Shown here: one piece after another, positions 6,596 through 15,723 of the stretch
How the letters are laid out: each line of letters starts with the position of its first letter
Numbering within the stretch: the stretch's first letter is position 1
NCBI RefSeq assembly: GCF_030817075.1
Contig: NZ_JAUSYU010000001.1
Span: forward strand, 2,046,001 to 2,110,000
Direction: 5' to 3'
DNA length: 64,000 nucleotides
Origin: Arthrobacter sp. V1I9
GTDB lineage: Bacteria > Actinomycetota > Actinomycetes > Actinomycetales > Micrococcaceae
Notes under the pieces: generated by a model
Databases searched by the model: none
Told to the model about the DNA's origin: nothing
What the model saw: the letters and a program-made list of their open reading frames with translations, nothing else
Program-made: the position numbers and the translations under genes

Positions 6596-9226
6596 CTACT
6601 TCCTCCGCTTGACGTGTGCAGTGGCCGGGGCCGTCCAGGGGTCCTCGGGCCAGGGATGCTTGGGGTAGCGTCCGCGCATTTCGGCCCGGACCTGTGCATA
6701 GGGGCCGGACCAGAACGATGTCAGATCATCCGTCACGGCCAGGGGCCGCCGGGCCGGTGACAGCAGGTGGAAGAGGACCGGTACCTGGCCGTTCAGCAGC
6801 CGCGGCGTCGCCGCCCATCCAAAGCACTCCTGCAGTTTGACGGCCACCACCGGCCGCGCAGTGTCGTCAGCAACGTCAGGGTACTCAATCCGGATCCGCG
6901 ATCCGCTTGGCACCTCGAGCCACTCCGGGGCGAGGTCATCGAGCCGGGCCGCCTCGGGCCAGGGAAGCAAACGGCGCAACGGCTCACCCAGGTCGATGGC
7001 GCGTGCCGCTGCTCCGCCGGCGAGGGCTTCAAGCTCCGGTCCCAGCCATTCCTCCAGCCGCAGAAGCAGCGCCTGTTCGGCAACGTCCGGCCACGGCGCA
7101 CCCAGCCCGCGGTGCAGGAAGGCCAGACGGCGGCGCAAAGCGTCGGCCGCCGTCGACCAGTCAAGGACGCCAAGGCCTTCCTTCTGCAGTGCGCCCGCCA
7201 CGGCCGCGCGCCCTTCGGCGGGTGGTGGGCGGACCGGCGTCGACGCCAGGACGATCGCGCCCAGGCGCCGCACCCTCCGGGCCGAGACGCGGCCGGCCGT
7301 AAATCGCGCCTCGACGGCGTCAGTGAGGAGGTGCGACGCGGCAACCTCCGCCAGTTGTGGTGAGAGCGGCGCCGCCGAGCGGATAACGGCGCCGGTTCCG
7401 GCAGAGTCCCTCCCGTCGGCCCGCGTCACTTCCGCCACCGCCAGCCATTCATGGCCGGACAGTGGGCTGCCGGCGGGCAATCCGGCGCGGGTCCCGGAGG
7501 ACAGGAGGTAGCGGTTGGGGACGTCCCCTTCCACCCTGCGTGCCACCCGGTCGGGGAAGGCGAGTGCGACGACGGCGCCCACCACCGCCGCGCCCGTGAC
7601 CGTCGCGGGCGCGGCAGTAGCGGAAAGGGCGCGTTGCTTCGCCAGGGCTGCCAGGCGGCGGGTTTCTTCAGTCCAGCGCCGCGCTTCCGGGCCTGTTTGG
7701 TTCCGCATCTGGGACAGCAGGCGGGTCAGGTCAGCGCCGGGAGCACGGTAGTCACCCGTCACCAGCGCCACTGCTTCCGCGGCCGGCACGTGTCCCGCGA
7801 ATGCCGCCCCGTCAAGCAGGGCCCGGGCCAGCCGGGGATCAGCCGGAATGGTCGCCAGGAGCCTTCCCATGGCGGTGGTCTGGCCATCCTCTGTCACTGC
7901 ACCAAGTTCGCGCAGGACCTCCATCGCCTCGTCCATTGCCTGCTGTGGCGGCTGGTCGGGCAGGGCGAGCCCGATTCCGCGCGGGGAACCCCAGGACGAC
8001 AGGAGCAGTGCCGCTCCAGTCAGATCCGCCACCTTGATTTCCGGCGTTACGTGGGCCGGGGCGGCACCGAAGGCCTGCTGGTCGTAGCAGCGGACCACCC
8101 TCCCCGGGCCCTGGCGTGCTGCGCGGCCGGCGCGCTGATCCGCAGAGGCACGGGAGCAGGAAACGGTCACCAGTCCGCTCATGCCCCTGCCGGCGTCGCG
8201 CCGCGGCTCCCGGGTGAGGCCGGAGTCGATGACCAGACGGACTCCCGGGACAGTAAGGGAGGACTCAGCGAGATCGGTGGACACGATGATCCTGGCACGG
8301 CCGCCGGTTACCCGGCCCGAAACCGCGCGGTCCTGCTCGGCCGGACCAACCTGCCCATGAAGTTCAAGGACATCGACGGCCGGTCCCAGCCGGTTGCGAA
8401 GCCCTGCCGCCACCCGGGTGACCTCCCGCGCACCGGGGACAAAGACCAGGGCATCCGTTGAGCTGTCTTCGGTGAGCACAAGCCTGAATGCCTCTGCCGC
8501 TGTGGCGGCAAGGTAGTCGAGGAAGGCGGGTGCGACTCCCCTGCCGTCGAGGCGGGCTCCCGCAGCAGGCCGCCACTCCGTCTCCAGTGGGTGGAGCACC
8601 GAGGGACTGACCACGACGGGAACCGGGATCCCATCGTCGGTACGGAGCAGGGCGGCGAACCGGGGCGCGTCGAGGGTTGCGGACATGGCGACGACGGTGA
8701 GGTCCCCGCGCAGTTCCCGGACCTCGACGAGCATGCCGATGAGCAGATCGGTCTCAAGCCCCCGTTCGTGGACCTCGTCCAGGACCACGGCGGCTACCCC
8801 GTCGAGGCCGGGGTCGGACAGGAGGCGGCGCAGCAGGATGCCGGGCGTCACGAACTCGATGAGCGTTTCGGAACTGGCCTGCCGCTCACCGCGCACCGTA
8901 TACCCGACCCGGCTGCCCAACCGGCTGCCATCCAGGACCGAGAGCCGGCGGGCCGCAGCACGGGCAGCAACCCGGCGTGGCTGCGTGACCACCACGCGCC
9001 CGGTACCCTGCGCCGTGATATTCGCGAGCAGCGGCGGAACGAGAGTGGTTTTACCGGTCCCTGGCGGCGCCTGCACTACAGCGGCCAGCGAACCGCCTTC
9101 GCTGCGGCCGGGGAGAGCTTCGGCCAGTCTTCCCGCCGAGTTGGCAAAGGCCAGGCCTGCGCCGATGGCCCCGATGTCAAAGGGTTTACCGGCGGTTGGC
9201 TGCTGCTGCCTGCCCCGTGAAGTCAT
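6596..9226 (-). CDS. hrpB: ATP-dependent helicase HrpB
   Basis: This is an 876-residue DExH-box helicase. Walker A is APPGTGKTT (about residue 53), motif II is LDEVHERGLETD, motif III is MSATLD, and motif VI lies in the RAGRAARQGPGR segment. The C-terminal part matches the HrpB-specific extension, ending with WPEDPWTAPATAHVKRRK. Length fits the family (about 820-880). In bacteria HrpB is a putative RNA helicase with no firmly assigned role. It lies 25 bases downstream of a proline-rich membrane protein gene on the same strand. Confidence 0.95.
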   Translation of the reverse strand: MTSRGRQQQPTAGKPFDIGAIGAGLAFANSAGRLAEALPGRSEGGSLAAVVQAPPGTGKTTLVPPLLANITAQGTGRVVVTQPRRVAARAAARRLSVLDGSRLGSRVGYTVRGERQASSETLIEFVTPGILLRRLLSDPGLDGVAAVVLDEVHERGLETDLLIGMLVEVRELRGDLTVVAMSATLDAPRFAALLRTDDGIPVPVVVSPSVLHPLETEWRPAAGARLDGRGVAPAFLDYLAATAAEAFRLVLTEDSSTDALVFVPGAREVTRVAAGLRNRLGPAVDVLELHGQVGPAEQDRAVSGRVTGGRARIIVSTDLAESSLTVPGVRLVIDSGLTREPRRDAGRGMSGLVTVSCSRASADQRAGRAARQGPGRVVRCYDQQAFGAAPAHVTPEIKVADLTGAALLLSSWGSPRGIGLALPDQPPQQAMDEAMEVLRELGAVTEDGQTTAMGRLLATIPADPRLARALLDGAAFAGHVPAAEAVALVTGDYRAPGADLTRLLSQMRNQTGPEARRWTEETRRLAALAKQRALSATAAPATVTGAAVVGAVVALAFPDRVARRVEGDVPNRYLLSSGTRAGLPAGSPLSGHEWLAVAEVTRADGRDSAGTGAVIRSAAPLSPQLAEVAASHLLTDAVEARFTAGRVSARRVRRLGAIVLASTPVRPPPAEGRAAVAGALQKEGLGVLDWSTAADALRRRLAFLHRGLGAPWPDVAEQALLLRLEEWLGPELEALAGGAAARAIDLGEPLRRLLPWPEAARLDDLAPEWLEVPSGSRIRIEYPDVADDTARPVVAVKLQECFGWAATPRLLNGQVPVLFHLLSPARRPLAVTDDLTSFWSGPYAQVRAEMRGRYPKHPWPEDPWTAPATAHVKRRK

Positions 9227-9251
9227 CCGTCCATTGTGCCCGGAAGTTCGC

Positions 9252-9875
9252 CTACGGCTTTCCCTGCCCCTTGTCCTTGCCCTTGCCCTTGCCGTTGGCT
9301 TCCTTTGCGGGTTGCGGCAGGACAGGTGCTTGCTGGACGGGGGCAGGAACAGGGGCGGGAACTATGACAGGTGGCTGGGGCTCAACCTGGACTGGCTGCA
9401 AAACTTGGGCGGGCTCGGGAGCCGCGGAGGTATCAGCGGTGCCTCCCGTTGGCGCCACAGAGGGCTTGGCGGTGCCCCTCGTGGGTGCCACGGCCGGCGA
9501 CACTGCTGCGACCTGGCGGGTGATATCCGCACGGACCGACTCCACGGCTGCCTCAATTCCCCGGTACCTGGACAAGGAAATCCGCCCCTGCCCGGCGGCG
9601 TCGTTCAGGTCCTTCTCCAGCGCCTCCAACGACGCCAAGGCACCGTCCATCCGGTTTTCAGCTGCAGCCTGGCTGATGGTCAGGACCCGCACCTGCAGTC
9701 CGCGGAGCGTGGCTTCATCCGAATCAGCGGGCCGCAGGAGCGGGGTGGCAGCAACCAGGGCCGCCGCAAGGCCGGCCGCTGCCGTCAGCGCGGCGGCGGC
9801 CCGCCAGTAGCGAAGGCGCTTCGGGCGCGGTTTGCCGTCTTGAGCATCATGCGGAGGCTGCGTTCTAGGCGGCAT
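9252..9875 (-). CDS. Hypothetical single-pass protein with Pro/Ala-rich extracytoplasmic tail
   Basis: The product is about 207 residues from ATG 9875. A basic N-terminus (KPRPKRLRYWR) precedes one transmembrane helix (AAAALTAAAGLAAALVAATPLL), then a helical domain of about 80 residues. A long Pro/Val/Gln-rich stretch follows, ending in alternating Lys-Gly (GKGKGKDKGQGKP). This suggests a membrane-anchored outer-surface or wall-associated protein. Its start overlaps the end of the preceding gene by 11 bases, implying co-transcription. I recognise no named family. Confidence 0.65.
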   Translation of the reverse strand: MPPRTQPPHDAQDGKPRPKRLRYWRAAAALTAAAGLAAALVAATPLLRPADSDEATLRGLQVRVLTISQAAAENRMDGALASLEALEKDLNDAAGQGRISLSRYRGIEAAVESVRADITRQVAAVSPAVAPTRGTAKPSVAPTGGTADTSAAPEPAQVLQPVQVEPQPPVIVPAPVPAPVQQAPVLPQPAKEANGKGKGKDKGQGKP

Positions 9876-10176
9876 GCCTGCCCCGCAGCGTTGCCATCGC
9901 CGGGGGCCTCGCAGGCAGAACGGTGACCGTGGCCATGTGTGCAGGCGCTGGTACGGCACCCGCTTCCTCCTTGCCCGCGGAACGTCCGGTCACAAGGCGT
10001 CTCGTTGCGTTCCGCAACAGGATGGCGATTGAGTAGCCGAGGCCCAGCCCCAACAGCACATGGCCGGCGAGATACTGGCCCCCATTCCCGGCAGCACCAA
10101 AGGGGGCACTCAGAGCCGCGGCTGCTCCAGCAGTGGTAACCGCCAGCGCCGTGGCGGCAGCAAGAACTGTGCCCAT
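9865..10176 (-). CDS. Small hypothetical membrane protein
   Basis: The product is 103 residues. Two hydrophobic segments (residues 3-25 and 36-55, the latter GHVLLGLGLGYSIAILL) are followed by a polar tail. It is the first gene of a leftward operon with the proline-rich protein and possibly hrpB. Twenty-four bases upstream of its ATG lie two copies of a 16-bp direct repeat (10200-10237), a likely regulator site. Function is unknown. Confidence 0.65.
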   Translation of the reverse strand: MGTVLAAATALAVTTAGAAAALSAPFGAAGNGGQYLAGHVLLGLGLGYSIAILLRNATRRLVTGRSAGKEEAGAVPAPAHMATVTVLPARPPAMATLRGRHAA

Positions 10177-10199
10177 GGCCCTACTCCTATCCTCAAGTA

Positions 10200-10237
10200 A
10201 TCAGCAAGCTTACTAGTATTGATCAGCAAGCTTACTA
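10200..10237. promoter_or_regulatory. Two 16-bp direct repeats in a promoter region
   Basis: ATCAGCAAGCTTACTA occurs at 10200-10215 and again at 10222-10237, a 22-bp period (two helical turns), just upstream of the leftward gene starting at 10176. On the minus strand the core reads TAGTAAGCTTGCT, close to half of the palindrome at 41818 (TAATAAGCATGCT). The spacing and position suggest binding by a dimeric regulator. The regulator is not identified. Confidence 0.5.
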
Positions 10238-10354
10238 CCTGATCCCGGTGAAGCAAGAACCGTCCTGCATGAATCGGCCCCGGCAGGCTGCCCGGCTTGG
10301 TGTGGTTCAGACGGCATTCGCCGCCTGGTGCCAGCGGGCCGCCTCGAGCAGGTG

Positions 10355-10590
10355 GCGGTGCAATCCCGGCGTACCGGCCCTTGAAGAACAAGAGCGGCTC
10401 GGCGTCCTGCCGTGCGCTCAAATGCCGGACGGCTGCCACCACAATGGTGTGGTCACCGCCGTCGTACTCCGATGGAGCCTGCGATCGATCCAGGCCAGGG
10501 CATCTTCAAGGACGGGGTTGCCCAGCGGCGAGGCTGAGGAACCCACGCCGGCAAACTTGTCCGTTCCCGACTTTGCTGGTTACCTCACCA
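10355..10590 (-). pseudogene. Decayed flavin reductase-family gene
   Basis: Two leftward frames join to give a recognisable flavin reductase (FMN-binding split barrel) C-terminal half. One frame reads DKFAGVGSSASPLGNPVLED and continues to ALAWIDRRLH; the next reads SEYDGGDHTIVVAAVRHL and continues to PLLFFKGRYAGI. The GDHTIVV motif followed by PLLFF(K/R)GRY is characteristic. The break near 10470 fits loss of one base, and a stop lies upstream of DKFAG. The N-terminal half is not recognisable. The rest of 10177-10817 shows no other gene. Confidence 0.65.
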
Positions 10591-10817
10591 AACCATCGGC
10601 CCTTCCTCCCTACAACCGCTGTGCAATGAACCGACGCGGACGGAAACGGAGGGTCATGCCGGTACATCCCCGTAATGCCAAGGTGCTGTCCGCCTCCAGC
10701 AGCCGCTGAAATCTTTTTCAGGAATTTTCCATGCATCTGCATCCAGATGGCCTTGGCCGCCGGTAATAGGGGTGTAAGCAAAAACCGCCCGCTCAGCGGG
10801 CCGCAGAAGGAGAAATC

Positions 10818-11645
10818 ATGCGCACCAGCATTTTCGCATCAGGAGCAGTGGCAATCGCGGCAGCACTGGCTTTCGCCGGTCCGGCACAAGCGGCGGAAGG
10901 AGACGCCCAGCTGTCCGTCCTGCACGGGGTCCCGGGTCTGACTGTTGACGTCTGGGTCAACGGCGAACGGACCCTGGACGACTTCACTCCCGGCACCCTG
11001 GCCGGTCCGCTGGCTCTTCCGGCCGGAAACTACGCCCTTGCCATCACCGCCGCCGACGCGGCGGACGCAACGGCTGCCGTCATCGGCCCGGTGGATGTGA
11101 CCCTCGCTGCCAACGGCAACTACACGGCGGTGGCCAACCTGGACGCGGCCGGCAAGCCGACGGCAAATCTCTTCACCAACGACGTCTCGCAAATTGAACC
11201 CGGCAAGGGCAAGCTGACCGTCCGGCACACGGCTGCAGCTCCCGCCGTCGACGTCCTGGCCGCCGGCTCCGCGGTCATTTCCAACCTGGCCAACCCCAAA
11301 GAGCAGACCCTGACCCTGGATCCCGGGACCATCCCGGCAGCTGTGGCAGCGGCAGGAACCACTCAACCAGTGATCGGCCCGGCTGATGTGACGGTCGCCG
11401 AAGGCACCCACACCATCGTGTACGCCTGGGGCAGCCTGACGGACCAGAACCTGCAGCTCGCAGTGCAGACCATAGAGGGCCTGCACTCGGCTCCGGGAGC
11501 TGTACCGGGTGGACGTTCGGGTGCTGCTGACGAGGGTGCCGGAGGGCAGGCCATGGCAGTTGCCGGCATTGGAGTTGCAGGGATCGCACTCCTGCTGGGT
11601 GCGGCTGCGGCTTCCCGTTCGGCAGCCCTGCGCAGGGTGGGCTGA
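10818..11645 (+). CDS. DUF4397 domain-containing secreted, membrane-anchored protein
   Basis: The product is 275 residues with a classical signal peptide (cleavage after AGPAQA-AEG). It contains two DUF4397-type beta modules (AQLSVLHGVPGLTVDVWVNG and KLTVRHTAAAPAVDVLAAG) and a C-terminal hydrophobic helix (AVAGIGVAGIALLLGAAAA) with a basic end (RSAALRRVG). That end resembles a wall-sorting tail but lacks a clear LPxTG. AGAAGGAG precedes the ATG by seven bases. It opens a rightward cluster with a class F sortase, an ECF sigma factor and an anti-sigma factor, so it may be a surface protein handled by that sortase. Confidence 0.87.
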   Translation: MRTSIFASGAVAIAAALAFAGPAQAAEGDAQLSVLHGVPGLTVDVWVNGERTLDDFTPGTLAGPLALPAGNYALAITAADAADATAAVIGPVDVTLAANGNYTAVANLDAAGKPTANLFTNDVSQIEPGKGKLTVRHTAAAPAVDVLAAGSAVISNLANPKEQTLTLDPGTIPAAVAAAGTTQPVIGPADVTVAEGTHTIVYAWGSLTDQNLQLAVQTIEGLHSAPGAVPGGRSGAADEGAGGQAMAVAGIGVAGIALLLGAAAASRSAALRRVG

Positions 11646-11811
11646 GCTCACGGCTACAGGTGGGCAGGGCGACCAGCCCCCGGCGCTGACCCCCCAGACC
11701 CCGGCCGACCGGCATTCCCCTCCGGTCGGCCGGGCTCGGCACGTCCGCCCTTGACGTCCCGGCAGGAAGAGGCCGCGGATTTCCAGCATGCCCGACAGAG
11801 GAGGCAGTTCA

Positions 11812-12546
11812 ATGAGAAGCACGACGACGTCGCAAAAGGCCCGCGTTACCGTGAACGTTGCGGACGTGGCCGCCACACCTGTGGCCGCCACGGCGCGCAG
11901 GGCGAGGACCGCCGTCGTCCTGGCAGCGGTGGCCCTGCTGTCCGGTTGCGGCGCACCGGCAACGCCAGGGCCGGAAGCTGCCCGGCCCGCCGCAACCTCC
12001 GGTGCCGCCGCCCCGGCCGCTTCACCTGCAGCCTCACCCGCACCCGCCGCCCTGCCTGACGTTCCACTGCGCCGGGCCACGCCTGCCCCGGCCGCTCCCC
12101 GGGACCCCGCACCGCGCTTCCTGACGGTCGAGGGCACCACCATCAGCATGGACATCGTGGACGTCAGCGTCTCTCCGGACGGCGCGATGGAGATTCCCGA
12201 AGCCTTCGACCAGGCCGGCTGGTACCGGCATGGACCTGCCCCTGGCGCATCCGCCGGGGCAGCGGTCGTCGCGGGCCACGTGGACACCACTTCGGATGTG
12301 GCTCCCCTTTCGCAATTGAAGGGCTTGGCGGCGGGTACACGCGTCACCGTCGAACGCCACGGCGCACCGGCACTGATTTACCGGGTGCGCTCGGTTGAGC
12401 TGATGGCCAAGGACAAGTTCGACGGCGGTTCGCTCTTCCGCCGCGACGGGCCGCACCAGCTCAAGCTCGTGACCTGCGGAGGCCGGTGGCTGGACGGGAA
12501 ACAGGACTACAGTGACAATGTCATTGTCACTGCGGAACTGGAATGA
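11812..12546 (+). CDS. Class F sortase
   Basis: The product is 244 residues. An N-terminal hydrophobic segment ends in a lipobox-like LLSGCGAP, followed by an Ala/Pro-rich linker. The catalytic domain is seen as AVVAGHVDTT (catalytic His) and LKLVTCGG (catalytic Cys), with a downstream basic position for the Arg. Class F sortases are transpeptidases common in actinobacteria, usually with unknown substrates. The start at 11812 was chosen because AGAGGAGG lies eight bases upstream. It overlaps the sigma-factor gene by 4 bases. Confidence 0.88.
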   Translation: MRSTTTSQKARVTVNVADVAATPVAATARRARTAVVLAAVALLSGCGAPATPGPEAARPAATSGAAAPAASPAASPAPAALPDVPLRRATPAPAAPRDPAPRFLTVEGTTISMDIVDVSVSPDGAMEIPEAFDQAGWYRHGPAPGASAGAAVVAGHVDTTSDVAPLSQLKGLAAGTRVTVERHGAPALIYRVRSVELMAKDKFDGGSLFRRDGPHQLKLVTCGGRWLDGKQDYSDNVIVTAELE

Positions 12547-13226
12547 GCCGCTACGCAGCCCTGGCACTCAACGCCGAGGAGGGGAAGGAGGCCGGTTTGG
12601 CACCTTCTGGCCAGGCGCCCTCCGGCGATGAGCAGCGCAGGGGCGGGGCTGCTTCCCGCCCGTCCGCCCTCGGCGGCTGGAACCCGCAGCTTAACCTCTC
12701 CTTCTCCGCCGGCGACGAAACCGCGCTCGCCGAGGCCTACCGCCAGTTCTCCCCCCTGGTGTACACACTGGCGCTCCGGGCGCTGAGGAACCGGAGCGCA
12801 GCCGACGACGTCACCCAGGAAGTCTTTATCCGCGTCTGGAAGTCACGGTCCACTTTCGACCCCCACAAGGCGGAACTGCCCGCATGGATTGTCGGCATTA
12901 CCCGGAACGCCGTCACCGATGCCCTGAGCGCGTCGGCCCGGGAAAGCCGCAAAGTGCTGGCAGCCGCTGAACTCCAGCCCGGGGCCGAGGACGCGGCAGC
13001 TTCCGCTTCCGCCGAAGTCCTGGCCGACCGGCTGCTGCTGGACGGGGAGCTTAACCGGCTCGGCGAACCCCAGGGTTCCATCATGCGCCTGGCGTTTTAC
13101 GACGACCTGACCCATGACCAGATTTCACGTCAACTGAACCTTCCCCTTGGTACGGTCAAGAGTCACATCCGCCGCAGCCTTACCCACCTGAGACACAGAT
13201 TGGAGGTGGATCATGCAGCACCTTGA
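12543..13226 (+). CDS. ECF sigma factor, SigK-like
   Basis: The product is 227 residues. Region 2 is clear (YRQFSPLVYTLALRALRNRSAADDVTQEVFIRVWKS), and region 4 contains the helix-turn-helix DLTHDQISRQLNLPLGTVKSHIRRSL. A non-conserved N-terminal extension of about 50 residues precedes region 2. It is coupled on both sides: its ATG overlaps the sortase stop, and its end overlaps the anti-sigma gene by 14 bases. This arrangement matches SigK/RskA-type modules, where the anti-sigma factor holds the sigma factor at the membrane. Confidence 0.92.
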   Translation: MSRYAALALNAEEGKEAGLAPSGQAPSGDEQRRGGAASRPSALGGWNPQLNLSFSAGDETALAEAYRQFSPLVYTLALRALRNRSAADDVTQEVFIRVWKSRSTFDPHKAELPAWIVGITRNAVTDALSASARESRKVLAAAELQPGAEDAAASASAEVLADRLLLDGELNRLGEPQGSIMRLAFYDDLTHDQISRQLNLPLGTVKSHIRRSLTHLRHRLEVDHAAP

Positions 13227-13950
13227 CCCCGAAGTCATGAGCCTGTTCGCCCTGGACGAGCCCGTTGACGCCGGCAGCATCGACCACCTCCGCTCCTGCC
13301 CGGAATGCGCAGCCGAGTACGCCGCACTCCGCCGGGCCGTCAACGCAGTCCGGACCACCCCCGATGCCGGCTCTCTGGAGCGACCGGGCGCGAACGTGTG
13401 GGAAGGGATCCACCAGACCCTGGGACTCTCCGGGTCGGTTGCGGCGGATCCGCTTGGCTCCGCCGGCGCCGAAGAAGCGCCCGTTACGGAACCGGAGCCC
13501 GTCAAGACCCGGAACAATGTGGCCTGGCTCCGCCGGCCGGCCACGTGGCTGGCAGCAGCCGCGGCCGCCGTCGTCATCACCACCGGGGTTGTTGTCGCCG
13601 TCAACCAGACCGTCGCCCCGGTTCCGCTTGCCTCGGCCCGCCTGGAACCGCTGGACCGGTTCTCCGCCACGGGATCCGCCACCGTGACCGAAACCAGCGA
13701 CGGTTCCCGGACCATCGAGGTGCAGCTGGACAAGACTGAGGCCCGGGGCTACCAGGAAGTCTGGCTCATTGCCCCGGACCTTTCCCGGTTGGTGAGCCTG
13801 GGGATCATGAACTCGTCGTCCGGCCGCTTCGACGTTCCGGCAGGGCTGGATCTCTCGGGCTACCCCATCGTGGACATCTCCGATGAACCGCTCGACGGCA
13901 ATCCGGCACACTCCAGTGTCAGCATCGTCCGGGGTACCCTCAGCTCCTGA
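13213..13950 (+). CDS. Anti-sigma factor, RskA-like with zinc-binding domain
   Basis: The product is 245 residues. The N-terminal anti-sigma domain carries the HxxxCxxC zinc motif (DHLRSCPECAAEY). A single transmembrane helix follows near residues 112-135 (ATWLAAAAAAVVITTGVVVAV), then an extracytoplasmic RskA domain (YQEVWLIAPDLSRLVSLGIM). It should bind the adjacent ECF sigma factor and release it after regulated proteolysis. The gene overlaps the sigma gene, supporting equal production. Confidence 0.92.
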   Translation: MQHLDPEVMSLFALDEPVDAGSIDHLRSCPECAAEYAALRRAVNAVRTTPDAGSLERPGANVWEGIHQTLGLSGSVAADPLGSAGAEEAPVTEPEPVKTRNNVAWLRRPATWLAAAAAAVVITTGVVVAVNQTVAPVPLASARLEPLDRFSATGSATVTETSDGSRTIEVQLDKTEARGYQEVWLIAPDLSRLVSLGIMNSSSGRFDVPAGLDLSGYPIVDISDEPLDGNPAHSSVSIVRGTLSS

Positions 13951-13989
13951 CCCATGGCGCCGCCGCTGCGGAGCGGGTACAACTTATTC

Positions 13990-15687
13990 ATGACATCGCC
14001 CCTGCTGCTCGGTCCCATGATGCGGTACGTGGATGAAACTTCGGCGAGCATCTGGGTGGAGACGCTCAATGCCGCGGAGGTGACGGTCCGCGGCGGCGCG
14101 AACGTCTGGACGGCGCGCACCTTTGCTGTTCACGGCCACCACTACGCACTGGTGGAAGTGACGGGACTGGAGCCGGCAACTGTCACTCCCTACACTCTTG
14201 AGATTGACGGGGCCCCGGTGTGGCCCGATCCGGAATCCGACCTGCCGCCGTCGAAAATTGCAACCCTGGCCCCCGGCAAGCCCCTCCGGCTGGCTTTCGG
14301 CTCCTGCCGAACCAGCGTTCCGCACGATGCGTCGGGCAACCGGAGCCACGGGGTGGACTCCCTGCGCGCCTATGCGCTGCGGATGGCATCCGACGACGGC
14401 ACGGCCTGGCCCGATTTGGTGGCCTTCCTCGGAGACCAGGTCTACGCCGACTCAACCAGCAAACAGATGCAGGAGTTCATCCGCTCCCGACGTGACATCG
14501 ACGAGCCGCCAGGGAAGGAACTTAAGGATTACGAAGAGTACGCCCACCTTTACAATCTCGCGTGGTCCGATCCCACAAACCGTTGGCTGTTGTCCACCCT
14601 TCCCAGCACCATGATCTTCGATGACCACGACATCCGGGATGACTGGAACTCCTCCCAAACGTGGAAGCAGGAGATGGCGGCAACCCCGTGGTGGCAGGAG
14701 CGGGTAGTTTCGGGGCTGGCTTCGTACTGGGTCTACCAGCATCTGGGGAACCTTTCCCCGCAGGAGCGTGCACAGGACGCCCTGTGGCAGCGGGTGGTCC
14801 GGCATTCAGGCGACGACGAGCTGGACGTAAGTGCTGAGCTGGACCAACTGGTGGAACGTGCCGATGCCAACCCGGAGTCCTACCGGTGGAGCCTTTGCCG
14901 GGACTTTGGTGACACCAGGCTGATTGTGCTCGACTCACGTGCGGCGCGTAATCTTTCTCCGGACCGGCGGGCGCTGCTGGACGACTCGGAAATGGCCTGG
15001 CTTGATGGCTGCATGCGGGGCGGTTTCCGCCACCTGCTCGTAGCCACGTCACTGCCGTTCCTCCTGCCAATGGGATTGCATTATGTGGAGTCCTGGAACG
15101 AAGCCATTGCCGAGGGCGCCTGGGGAAAGCTCCCCGCCAAGGCAGCAGAGAAATTGCGCCAGGCTATGGACCTTGAACACTGGGCCGCGTTCCAGAAGAG
15201 CTTTCAGCGCGTGGCCGCCCTGGCCGCCGAAGTGGCCGACGGCCAACGCGGGAGCGCTCCAGAGACGGTGATGTTCCTGTCCGGGGATGTCCATTTCTCC
15301 TACGTCTCAGAAGTGCAGCGGGCAACCGGGAGCAGGATCATCCAAGCGGTGTGCTCTCCTATCCGTAACCCGCTGCCGCGGCTGATGCGATACGTCACGG
15401 GCCTTTTGTCCTACGGGCTCTCGGCATCCCTGGGTGCTGTGGCGGCGCGCTCCGCAAAGGTACCGGACCCGCCCTTCCGGTGGACTGGCATCAAGGGCCC
15501 CTGGTTCGACAACAACCTGGCATGCCTCGAGGTCGTCCCCGAAGGAGTTAAGTTGTGGTGGCAGAAAGGCGTGGTGGAGGGCGGCGACCAGCTCCATCCG
15601 CGGCTGGAGCGCGTCGCGTCCCTCACCATCACTCCCAGGAACATCACTCCCAGCACCGTGGAGCAGCATGCCCCGCAGGTGCCGTGA
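13990..15687 (+). CDS. PhoD-like alkaline phosphatase-family metallophosphatase
   Basis: The product is 565 residues. An N-terminal Fn3-like domain (SASIWVETLNAAEVTVRG) precedes the PhoD metallophosphatase core. The core motifs are LRLAFGSCRTS (Cys-containing metal loop), DLVAFLGDQVYAD, STMIFDDHDIRDDWN and VMFLSGDVHFSYVSEV. No signal peptide or Tat motif is visible, so the protein is probably cytoplasmic, unlike secreted Bacillus PhoD. The ATG at 13990 is preferred over 13954 (12 residues earlier) because it starts at MTSPLLLGPMMRYV, where the domain begins. Confidence 0.9.
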   Translation: MTSPLLLGPMMRYVDETSASIWVETLNAAEVTVRGGANVWTARTFAVHGHHYALVEVTGLEPATVTPYTLEIDGAPVWPDPESDLPPSKIATLAPGKPLRLAFGSCRTSVPHDASGNRSHGVDSLRAYALRMASDDGTAWPDLVAFLGDQVYADSTSKQMQEFIRSRRDIDEPPGKELKDYEEYAHLYNLAWSDPTNRWLLSTLPSTMIFDDHDIRDDWNSSQTWKQEMAATPWWQERVVSGLASYWVYQHLGNLSPQERAQDALWQRVVRHSGDDELDVSAELDQLVERADANPESYRWSLCRDFGDTRLIVLDSRAARNLSPDRRALLDDSEMAWLDGCMRGGFRHLLVATSLPFLLPMGLHYVESWNEAIAEGAWGKLPAKAAEKLRQAMDLEHWAAFQKSFQRVAALAAEVADGQRGSAPETVMFLSGDVHFSYVSEVQRATGSRIIQAVCSPIRNPLPRLMRYVTGLLSYGLSASLGAVAARSAKVPDPPFRWTGIKGPWFDNNLACLEVVPEGVKLWWQKGVVEGGDQLHPRLERVASLTITPRNITPSTVEQHAPQVP

Positions 15688-15723
15688 CCCTACAGGCGCC
15701 CCAACCCCGCTGACGCCCGAAAA

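Noticed and set aside
7451-8461. 336-residue rightward frame within hrpB
   Set aside because: All helicase motifs are on the minus strand; this frame has none.
10839-12347. 502-residue leftward open frame opposite the DUF4397 and sortase genes
   Set aside because: It is antisense to two well-supported genes with signal peptide, sortase motifs and ribosome-binding sites. Long antisense frames are expected at this GC content.
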